Shown here one piece after another: positions 1-9,171 of a DNA stretch of 64,000 nucleotides. This stretch comes from Meandrina meandrites. Its lineage: Eukaryota > Cnidaria > Anthozoa > Scleractinia > Meandrinidae. The stretch covers positions 6,451,001-6,515,000 of the forward strand of contig OY855916.1 of the NCBI GenBank assembly GCA_963693305.1, in the 5' to 3' direction. How positions within the stretch are numbered: position 1 is the stretch's first letter; each line of letters begins with the position of its first letter. Under the pieces are notes generated by a model. That model was not told the origin of the DNA and ran no database searches. It saw nothing but the letters and a program-made list of their open reading frames with translations. Made by a program: the position numbers and the translations under genes.

Positions 1-95
1 TTTTTCCATACGCGGGAAAACAAAATGCGGAAAAACAAAATGACAGAACACATATTATTTATGATTTTTACCAAAAAACGTCCGTCCTCTCTATT
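1..95. repeat. Degenerate GCGGGAAAACAAAATG repeat, copy A
   Basis: Short units built on GCGGGAAAACAAAATG and ACAAAATGACAGAACAC are followed by CATATTATTTATGATTTTTA and CCTCTCTATTT. The same order of blocks returns at about 1034-1175, so the two copies are direct repeats about 1.08 kb apart. No coding potential is apparent. The first base of the window already lies in the repeat, so it may continue upstream. Confidence 0.6.
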
Positions 96-1029
96 TCCGA
101 CGCAAACTGAACGCAAGAGGAATTGAGCGTTACTCGAAGCACTCGTCCCCCACGTCACCTCCTTGCGCCGACGTTTTGCGCTGTTTTCCATTTCTTTTGT
201 TATTTATTGCCCGTTTTTAACGATCAAAGAACAATATCAGAAAATAGAGTATTTCATACATGTTTCTTGCGACGAAAACGCTGAAAATAGAAATGCCGAT
301 ATGTTTGTAACGAACGTTTTACACATATCCAGGGAAATAGCATTCCCAAGGTAAATAACACCAAGGTAAACTCACCGCGGGAATACGTTACCACGGTGTT
401 TGCGGTCACACACTTAACACTTTACCAAGGTCAATTTTTTCATACTGTTTTCGGCGCGAAATGTGAAAATGGGAAATTCGAGGGTGCTTGCTTAGCATCA
501 TCTCGCTTTTATTATTTATACTGTTTCGACAGTCCTCTACTGCTTTGTTATGTCAGTGTTTCAAACAGCGAAGAAATAGAAGGCGAAGACTCCGTTTATA
601 TAAATCTCTTTGTTGGATTTTTCTAATCCTTGAGATGAAATCAAAATACATATAAGAAAACGCACTATAGATCTTCCTTGACTAGTGTTGTATTTAAACG
701 CCAAATTTCCAAAAAAATAGCATTTACTTACAAATCAGCAAGCCATCAAGCTATGATTCTAAGAAAGACCACGTTTTTGCTGCCTTGAACACGCAAAGTT
801 GACCTCAGGAAATCTAAACCTCACGCCATCATATTTAATTTCAAATTTCTCTGTTTATTTTATTTGCTTATCTTTGAGGTTTGCCTCGCGATTGGTCATT
901 TTATCTTGAGGTACTTGGAGGCTACCTATTTGCCTCGGTAACTTTCATAGGCGATTCTTTTGTTCTTTTTCACACCGCCATAAATTTACCTTGGGGGAAC
1001 ATTTTGCCGAGATAATTTTTAGTCTTTTT
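96..1029. other. Non-coding DNA between the two direct repeats
   Basis: Scattered ACCAAGGTAA and TTGCCGAGGTAA-like words occur around 350-430 and 990-1015. Small open frames show no recognisable domain. I see no gene. The whole 1-1175 block may be one repeat element bounded by direct repeats. Confidence 0.5.
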
Positions 1030-1175
1030 TTTCATAAGCGGGAAATAAAAATGGTGAACAGGCCATGAAAATGACAAAACACCCGGGAAAACAAAATTAC
1101 AAAGCACGCGGAAAAAACAAAATGACAGAGCACATATTATTTATGATTTTTACCCAAAAAAACGTCCTCTCTATT
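1030..1175. repeat. Degenerate GCGGGAAAACAAAATG repeat, copy B
   Basis: Three to four units of the CGCGGGAAAACAAAATGACAA type are followed by the same CATATTATTTATGATTTTTA tail as copy A at 1-95. Similarity between the copies is high over about 85 bases. From 1176 to the TTAA site at 1529 nothing recognisable is seen. Confidence 0.6.
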
Positions 1176-2114
1176 TGTGAGTTTCCCGAGGTAAAGAGCC
1201 CTTTTACCATGTTAAAAGGACGATGTGTAACCGCAACTATATAAATTTGACACACTACACTATTAACCTATTCCGTACTTGAAAGCCTACACCGCTACAC
1301 AGATCAAGCAATTTGTTCCAGTCAAATTTTGTTAATTACATTTTATGCAGTTACGAAAAAACTTTCCGTAAAGATTCTCGCATCGCGACTGCATAAAAAC
1401 ACAAAATCCTGCTCCGGCTCTTTCTTGAAATTCCCGCTTACCGCGCCTGTTTTCAGCTCCCATCCCGGCCGAATATCACCACATCTTCTTATCTGGGTTT
1501 CTTAGCGTGAGGTCTGTCTTTGACCTTGTTAAAGGGCAACTCTTGGGAAATTTATCCCGACTTTTTTTATTTTTTCTATAAGTTGTTTATAGCAATAGGA
1601 ATCGTTAGAAGGTAAAATTTTTTAGATATCGGCCAAAATCAATTTACTACGAATTTTCTTTTACGCCAATTTGGCGGCCATTTTGAAAACGTTCGGATTT
1701 TGGTGCGTCACGTGATGCTACGTCACAGGTGTGGAAGGCAGCTTTGCTTTTACTTCTGATAAGAGGAAAACACGCCAAGCTTCTCTTCATAAATGAGAAT
1801 GACAAGGAGAGAAAGACCCTATGCTGTTCAATGATGTCCAAGATAAAAAAAGGTAGTGCTTCAGTGCTTAAATATGAAAGGAAATAAACTTAAAAAGAGT
1901 AAATCATGTATTTGTGAAACGAAACAAATCCGTCAGATTGATCGGCCTTCTAAGGTCAGCAAATGTACATAGCTTTATAATACGATGCATCCTCTCTTAC
2001 ACCGTATCGTGATAAAGATGCCTTTTGTCTGGAGTAGATAGTAACTTCAAAAGGGTCTGCGAGTGCTGACTCCCATAATTTGTCAGAAATCTCTACATTT
2101 ATGAGCAGGAATAC

Positions 2115-2503
2115 TGAGCCTCTCTATGGGTATTTCCGAAGAAATCGAAGACGCGAAGATCACCGCGGAAAAAACGAAGATCTCAAGATTGAAGCGAAGA
2201 TCTGTAATTGACCACAATTCGCGTGATCGAATTGGACACATATAAAACTGTCAAAACTCTTAAACACTACAGAAAATATCTGTAATTTCTTAATTTTGGC
2301 ATTTGACCACATTTCACTGCGATTTGACAACAATAGGTTAATGTCACTGCCACGAAACCACATGTAGCCATTACAAGGCTGAAAACGACAAAAATACTCC
2401 ACTGGTAATGTCATCATTAATGATATTAATGATGTCAAAAAACGAAGATTTGCAAAAAAATTGCGAAGAAAACGAAGACCATGGGTACCCATAGAGAGGC
2501 TCA
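2115..2503. mobile_element. 389-bp MITE with perfect 18-bp inverted repeats
   Basis: TGAGCCTCTCTATGGGTA at 2115-2132 is matched perfectly inverted at 2486-2503. ATAC abuts both ends, a likely 4-bp target duplication. Subterminal CGAAGA words are clustered at both ends in the same orientation. The sequence just outside the right end (ACTGAGCCTCT at about 2506) repeats the first bases of the element. It sits inside the TTAA element, so it is the younger insertion. Confidence 0.75.
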
Positions 2504-3876
2504 ATACTGAGCCTCTATATGTCCTCTATGTAAGCGAAATCCACGTGTTCGGAAACAGACCGATATATTTTGATTCTGTTGTTGAGAAATTTGTAGCCAC
2601 CCTCAGATTTGTCCTGCTGTTAATTGGCAAAATAGAATGCAATTCCCACCAGCAAATGTAGTGTTTCTTTGAAGTATATGCCTTCGAAAGGCGCGCGTGA
2701 TTTGCGTGCAGGTCAGTACTGCGCAATAAGAAGCCACTACCCCGCGCGCTAGCAGAGGCGCTCTCGCGGGATATAAAATTATGCGAAGAAATGGGGAATC
2801 AAATATAAAACAATATCCGGATAACTAAGAGAAGAAGTGTTGCGTGAAGTACTTATTCTGTGATTCCTTTTGAGAAACAATTGTTGTAAATTAGGCAACC
2901 TGGGGTGTAGCATGAAACCCGGGTATGAAAGCGTGTCACGCTCTTTCCCTTCACCCTCCCTAGCCTGACCACGAAAGAGTTTCGTGTGCAGATTCGAGCA
3001 GATGTCAGTTGACGAGATAACTAAAGGAAAACATGCCAAAAGTTGTAAGACACGAAGAGCGCAACGACCATTTCAAATGCAAACCATGAATTAAAACGCA
3101 AGCAAACGCGAAAGTAATAAGGAGCCAAACACAGCACAATTTTCGATTTTCGTGGGGGTGCTTTTCGCAAAAAGATAAGAAATTGCAAAATAAAAACATG
3201 ACAACTTAATTATACCGATAAATATAAAATCACGCACTGCAGGGTCGTGTAATAGTCCCGGTGGCAGTAATCAGTTAACAAAATCATTCTACAGTTTTAC
3301 GCATACAAGCATGCAGGAACAACCTTGAACAAAGTTTCCTCGAGGCAAGTTGTTTCAACTACAGAAAGCGCAAACTCCCTTCTCCCAACAAAAGGAGTGA
3401 AGAGACCCAGCAGAGTTTTATCCACATTTAACAGCAAGCCTGAGTATGTTCTAGATAAAATCTGCCGCAGAATTTCGAGCATTATAGTCTAGTTTCGGTA
3501 GCTGGCATTTCGCCGGCAGAATTCTTCGTTTTCGAGCAGAATTTAGAAAAATCGGTAACACAAAGGAGACAAAGAATTTAACTTGCGTTTCTGTATTTGC
3601 AAGCTTTCAAACGCACAAGATAGATAGTGTACATTTGGCTGAAGCTCAAAACCTATACTATTGTGATAACTGTGATAAACATGAGCAAAAATATTTGAAG
3701 ACCGAATATAAACAACAAAATTCAGCAAACAGTTTGGTTGTATAAAAGCATGTTTAATTAAGCTTCTCGCGTACATGCAAATAATAACAAGGCTTTTCAG
3801 GTTTGACTTAGCTCACAAACAACTGGCCGAGGTAATAGAGAAAGAAACTGTACATTTAGGACTTCAATTCACTCAC

Positions 3877-4084
3877 CATTTGTCGCCGCCGGCGGTGAGG
3901 AGGTTCGATATTTTACTCCCTTTCTCTGTCTCGCTGTTTTTCCCTGGAGGCTCAAAACGCCAGGGTTGAAATACCATAGAGGGTTCTTAATCATCCCCTG
4001 ACATATCCCCTCCTATAGCTCTCTGAAAATCAGTGGAGTCGCTAGCAGAAGTTGAGCTCTCACTGGAAGAATTTGAGTCAGCCA
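3877..4084 (-). pseudogene. Broken first exon of the TTAA element's own gene
   Basis: On the minus strand an ATG at 4084 opens a Ser/Asp-rich acidic N-terminus (MADSNSSSESSTSASDSTD...), meets an in-frame TAA at 3987-3989, and continues in the same frame through a VFQPWRFEPPG stretch to a GTGAGT splice-donor-like site at 3871-3876. An acidic serine-rich head followed by a (P/W)-x-FEP motif is a common N-terminal layout of cnidarian transposon-encoded proteins; that comparison is from memory, not a search. The ATG lies about 220 bp from the right tip, as expected for the 5' exon of the host element. The in-frame stop makes it a relic. A chance open frame is less likely because the frame resumes with matching composition and ends at a donor. 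Confidence 0.4.
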
Positions 4085-4376
4085 TGTTCGTGACTTGTTG
4101 CGGTTCCACACCTGTTACGTATCACATCTCGTGATCATAATCGAAGCATTCATGGCGAAATGTCACAAAAGCGGTAAAATACGAAGTTTTACGTTAAAAT
4201 TAACCGGTAAAAAAGCTTCTGAATTCAAATTTTTTGCTTCCTGTGTAATTTTGGAAACATTCGGAAGCTTTTACTGAAATATAGTTTTCTAGTCAAGAGT
4301 TGCCCTTTAACTTTTGAGATGTTTGTAAGATAAGTCAAGCTTAAGGCTTTTTTTAGCCCCCTAATGCAGCCGACTT

Positions 4377-4870
<494 letters not shown>

Positions 4871-4873
4871 AGC

Positions 4874-5424
4874 ATGTCATCGCCTCCGTCTTCAGTTGCA
4901 AGTGATGTCGAAGTACTTGCTACGGCAAACACAAAACGAAAAAACCTCGCGTTAAGTCTGCTGACAGGAATGAGAAAGAAACGCACGAACTTCTTGAAGC
5001 GTTGGCCTCCAAATTCAGTAAGCTGTGGGGAGTTTCACAAAGAAAAAAATAAAAATGTGGAACGATATCTATTCTTCGTATAAAGAAAGGTGTCCAGAAA
5101 GCCAGAGAATGCTACAGCAGGTAAAGAAACGGCAGCAGAATCTAGAGTACGAGTTCAAGCAGCGGTCTCGCTCGACTGGAGAAGATGGAATTCAGAAAAT
5201 TAAAGAAGGCTTCCTCTATTTCAACATCCTGAGTAAAGAAAGGGGAGAAAGTACGACTCCAGACTGGCATGCAGAGTTCTTTTATTGAAATGTGTGAAAA
5301 GAGTATGGAACAGGACAACGCAAGATTTGAACGATCAGCTGAAATGTTCCGTGATGCCCAGAGCAGGCAAATGGAACAAACAAACGCCATAGTTGACATT
5401 TTTAAAGATTTAGCATCAAAATAA
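4874..5424 (+). pseudogene. Myb/SANT-like DNA-binding protein of a Harbinger element, frameshifted
   Basis: Reading across three frames gives one plausible protein. It has an N-terminal Ser-rich part from ATG 4874. A helix-rich segment with ETHELLEALASKFSKLW follows at about 4965-5030. A Myb/SANT-like core with MWNDIYSSYKERCPES follows at about 5055-5290 and includes basic QVKKRQQNLEYEFKQRSRS. The C-terminal stretch contains FRDAQSRQMEQTNAIVDIF and ends at TAA 5422-5424. At least two frameshifts and one stop break it. PIF/Harbinger transposons encode a Myb-like helper that carries the transposase to the nucleus and to DNA; a transposase relic lies 40 bp downstream on the opposite strand, the expected arrangement. 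The family match is by eye. Confidence 0.55.
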
Positions 5425-5459
5425 TTGTCTTTATCTAATCGTTTATCTTCTGTTATTGA

Positions 5460-5745
5460 AACGATACATACAATTGTTGTGCAAAACTCACGTAGCAATC
5501 ATAGTCTTTTTTAGGATGCTCGTTTTTTGTCCAACCTTTTTCAACGCAATTCTCCAACGAACTTTCAACTTGCCAAATGCTTGTTCCACTACAGATCGTA
5601 GCGCACCCAACTTTAGGTTTTAAACTTTCTCTGCTCCTGAGTCAGGCGTCCTCTGTCCGGCTAGGGTTTCACTAGCCAGTTCGTTAGTGAATAGGCACTG
5701 TCGACAGCTAAAAGGGGCCTTATTTCTGTTCCATTTATATTGCCT
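5460..5745 (-). pseudogene. PIF/Harbinger transposase (DDE_Tnp_4) fragment, broken
   Basis: On the minus strand one reading frame gives, in order, NINGTEIRPLLAVDSAYSL (the 'GDSAYPL' block with the second catalytic Asp, near 5695), WLVKP, RGRLTQEQRKF, RSVVEQAFGKLKVRWRIAL (the block with the catalytic Glu, near 5585) and, after a stop, VLHN near 5478. These blocks and their spacing are diagnostic of the C-terminal half of PIF/Harbinger transposases. The frame carries at least four stops (for example after WLVKP, before the RSVVEQ block and before VLHN), and the N-terminal half with the first catalytic Asp is missing. Paired head-on with the Myb-like relic at 4874-5424, it marks a dead two-gene Harbinger element. 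Confidence 0.75.
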
Positions 5746-5870
5746 GTTGGACCACAAAGCAAATCTTGACATGGCGGGAAAAATATTGACATGGCGGGAA
5801 AATTCCGCGGCCTCACAAAGCAAACGCGCATGGAATGCACCTTGGAATGCACCTTCTCCCCCTCGCATAT

Positions 5871-5907
5871 TCTCGTGTCGTCATGACAACGTCATGACGA
5901 CACGAGA
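5871..5907. repeat. Perfect 17-bp palindrome with 3-nt loop
   Basis: TCTCGTGTCGTCATGAC, then AAC, then its exact inverse complement. GTCATGAC is itself palindromic, so the site is a nested palindrome. It could extrude as a strong DNA or RNA hairpin. It lies next to duplicated short words (GACATGGCGGGAAAA twice, TGGAATGCACCTT twice) at 5770-5855. Confidence 0.9.
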
Positions 5908-7317
5908 CAAAAAGGAAGAAGCTGTACTGCCGTCAAAATACCCGTTGAAACACCCTTGAAAAGCAGAAGAGCCGCAGTGTACATGGTTGAATAGTACCCA
6001 GGAAAAAGGACCTATTAAGTATTTGAATAATAACGGACACGCACTTCATGCAGTGACCACCTGCATTAACAATTCCGAAAGCTATAAAAAGGGTACCGAG
6101 GGAGGCAACATTGAAAAGAAATGCTCATTCTTTTTTTAAAAAAGATCAACAAATTATAAATACAAATTGTTTTGACTATGACTTTTTTGTGGAGGAATAG
6201 TGTAAGAAATGGAAAACAAAACGCACCACGAAAAATCCAATACTACAAGATGTGTACTTTTTCAAAAGCGATGAATGAAATTGCTGAAATCGAAAAAGGA
6301 ATTGTTCGAGGAGAAAATTGATATTGCGACCGGTGTAAGAGTCTTAAACAGTGCATTGAAAAATGTAAAATAACGATAACAGGTTAGCGATATATTTGGG
6401 ATAAAAACTGTCAAGTATGGATGGGTAATGCAAAAGACAGGTTTATCCAACGGGAAAGGAAGAAGTACGAATTGGAAAGTAGTATTTCAATTTTGCAATA
6501 ATGAAAAGTTATATAAAGGGGATTCAGGGTAATTTTTTTGGTGGGGGGGGTGGGGGGGTGGAGAGTAAATTAAAGTAACTGGAGGATACAATACAAGGAA
6601 AGTGCGAAAGATAAAACAAAATTTTAATAATAATAATAATAATAATATAGTAATTACATACATGATATAATAATTACATAGCTTTGCCAAATTGAAATAT
6701 AGCAACATGGTATAAAAGCGTAAAGTCAATAATCCACAAGTGTTGAGAGAGAAATCGACTTGTTTAAACGGACTGACGTAGCCTCGGTAAAAGAAACCTG
6801 AAAGGCAAAAGAAGATAGTAAGGTATGGCACTCAGTACAGGACAGAGGATTGTAATGCACTAAAATGGGAATATTACTGGTTAAAGTGACGTTGACCTGT
6901 AAAAAAGCATAAAGCATGAACGATGCGACCCAATTGTTCTTTACTGGTAAATAGGAACAAATAACAGTTTTCTGTAACGGAAGAAACAAGTCGTTTTAAG
7001 AACAAGTTGCATAAAACTATGTAAAAAAGAAAATAAAATGATTATCTACAAAAGGAATATAAATGAGTTTGCCAATACTGTGTTACCAGAAAACCGAAGG
7101 CTGGTATCGCTTACGGTTTACGATGTTCAAGGGGTCAACGTTTGTTCAGTTCAGTCTATATAAATATATAATGGCAGATATATAACTGAAGCATGGACAA
7201 AGCCTAGTAAATGGGGGGGGGGGGGGGGGTGGTTGAGAGACAGGGAATTACCCAAGTATAGCTGGTGAAAAGCATGAAAGGGTAAGAACTTTTAAGTGCG
7301 AAAGGGTTAGCGTTGTG
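5908..7317. other. Gene-poor DNA with short tracts
   Basis: No gene recognised. It holds two G7 runs at about 6540-6558, an (AAT)n tract at 6624-6648 and a G17 run at 7213-7229. The remaining sequence is AT-rich with many stops on both strands. Confidence 0.6.
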
Positions 7318-8060
7318 AAGGCAAAATTAGTAAAGAAATGAACCTGTCATAAATTAAGTGGAAGGGAGGACAGTGTAGCGTAGAGTAGAGCGTAGGGAAG
7401 GCAAAATTAATGAAGAAATGAACCTGTAAAAAATTAAGTGGAACAAAGTACAGCGTAGCGTAGAGTAGAGCGTAGAGAAGGGAAAATTAATAAATAATTG
7501 GACCTGTATAAACTTAAGTGGAACTAAGTACAGCGTAGCGTAGAGTAGAGCGTAGAGAAGGCAAAATTAATAAATAATTGGACCTGTAAAAACTTAAGTG
7601 GAACTAAGTACAGCGTAGCGTAGAGTAGAGCGTAGAGAAGGCAAAATTAACAAATAATTGGACCTGTATAAACTTAAGTGGAACTAAGTACAGCGTAGCG
7701 TAGAGTAGAGCGTAGAGAAGGCAAAATTAACAAATAATTGGACCTGTATAAACTTAAGTGGAACTAAGTACAGCGTAGCGTAGAGTAGAGCGTAGAGAAG
7801 GCAAAATTAATAAATAAACGAACCTATAATAGATTGAGTGAAATAAATAATACAAACCTGTAAGAAATTCAGTGGAACAAAGTACAGCGTAGCGTAGAGT
7901 AGAGCGTAGAGAAGGCAAAATTAATAAATAAACGAACCTGTAACGAATTCAGTCGAAGAGGTTAATAAATAAATGAGCCGGTGATAAATTAAGTCGAAGG
8001 GAGTACAGGTTAGCGTAGACTACAGTGGAATATGAATGGAGTACAGCGTAGAGCAGGGCT
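7318..8060. repeat. 80-bp minisatellite
   Basis: Start points GCAAAATTA at 7321, 7401, 7561, 7641, 7721 and 7801 (with a GGAAAATTA variant near 7481) show an exact 80-bp period. Each unit contains a nested GTAGCGTAGAGTAGAGCGTA motif. The central units are nearly identical and the array degrades to the right between 7830 and 8060. The period is not a multiple of three and stops are frequent, so coding is unlikely. Confidence 0.92.
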
Positions 8061-8173
8061 AAAGGAATAAACGGCACGCAATGCATGCAGAAGCGATGAC
8101 GTTTCACAAGGGGTCTTTAAGAATTTTCAGGAAATTTGACAGAAAATTTCAAGAAAGTTAATAACAATAGCTG

Positions 8174-8784
8174 ACAACTTCTGTGTTGAATGATTGTTCG
8201 ACAAAAGTTGCGTTATGTTGCAGGGAGATATCTGATACTGACGACATATGATACAAGGTCAAACGCTGTCTTGAAATTGTTGAGCCCTTTTGTTTTTAAA
8301 AAAAGAATAAAGATTTCTGTTTACTAAATCTTATAAAACACATCAAATATAATTAGTCTCTTTCACTTATACTTAGAATTAGTCCTTTCTAACTGCCCGG
8401 GAGTATTTTGCTTTAAGTTCTACGCAGTGCTTTCTTGTTGAGTTAAACTTGATTTCTTTTCTACTGACATTTATTCCTGAACAACTTCTGTGTTGAATGA
8501 CTGTTTGACAAAAGCTGTGTTATCTTGTAGCGCGACATCCGATACTGACGACATAAGATACAAGGTCAAACGCGCTCTTGAAAATGTTTAGCCTTTTTCT
8601 TTTAAAAAATGTAAAGATTTCTGTTTACTAAATCTAATAAAACACATCAAATATAATTTGTGTCTTTCGTTTATACATAGAATCGGTCCTTTCTAACTGC
8701 CCGGGAGTATTTTCCTTTGAGTTCTACGCCGTGATTTCTTGTTGAGTTTTACTTGAATTCTTTTCTACTGACGTTTATCCCTGA
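8174..8784. repeat. Tandem duplication of a 307-bp segment
   Basis: 8174-8480 and 8481-8784 align end to end: both begin ACAACTTCTGTGTTGAATGA and end TTTCTACTGAC(A/G)TTTAT(T/C)CCTGA. By eye they are about 88-90 percent identical, so the duplication is not recent. No gene is recognised inside. Confidence 0.88.
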
Positions 8785-8991
8785 AGTTAGTTCCAAATTC
8801 TATTCGGTTCTAGAAAGATCGGTCGATTGCAGCAGACAACAGATCCCGTCCACTCGCACGACGAATACAACAAGAACACAAACCATGCACCTAGTTCCCA
8901 ATGCTCTTCGGTTCAATTCAGGGAGTAATCGTAACACCGTAACACCAAAAATTCCATAAATTCCATCGCTTTTCCGCTCTACAGCATTAAC

Positions 8992-9018
8992 CGATGACGT
9001 CATAAAATGACGTCATCG
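8992..9018. repeat. 12-bp palindrome carrying two TGACGTCA (CRE) sites
   Basis: CGATGACGTCAT, AAA, ATGACGTCATCG. Each arm contains a complete TGACGTCA, the consensus for CREB/ATF-type bZIP factors. The word AAGCGATGACGT also occurs at 8090 and a related single palindrome occurs at 44373-44392, so this may be the terminus of a dispersed repeat instead of a regulatory site. Confidence 0.8.
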
Positions 9019-9171
9019 CTTAAAAATCAATGAAAAGTTGTGTGTGGGGGAGTGGGGGGGGGGAATGTAAATGAATGGATAAAAGTTTTTTATGGGTATA
9101 TCTATTAACGAAGTAAGAAAAGGAGCTAAAATGGGACTGATGATAATAATTAAATAATTAATAATAATTAA

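Larger units (their letters stand above)
1533..4306 (-). mobile_element. TTAA-flanked DNA transposon relic (Kolobok-like?), 2.8 kb
   Basis: The ends read TTAA-AGGGCAACTCTTG at 1529-1545 and the exact inverse at 4294-4310, so a 13-bp terminal inverted repeat sits directly inside a duplicated TTAA. TTAA duplications are made by piggyBac and Kolobok transposases; a terminus starting AGGG fits Kolobok better than the usual CCY start of piggyBac. Beyond the tips, about 200 bp of each end are diverged inverted copies: both carry CACACCTGT(G/T)ACGTA next to a CACGTGATG-like word. A start codon with a degraded first exon lies on the minus strand just inside the right end (3877-4084), so the right end is the promoter end. 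The element is interrupted by a 389-bp MITE and no intact transposase remains. Confidence 0.6.
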
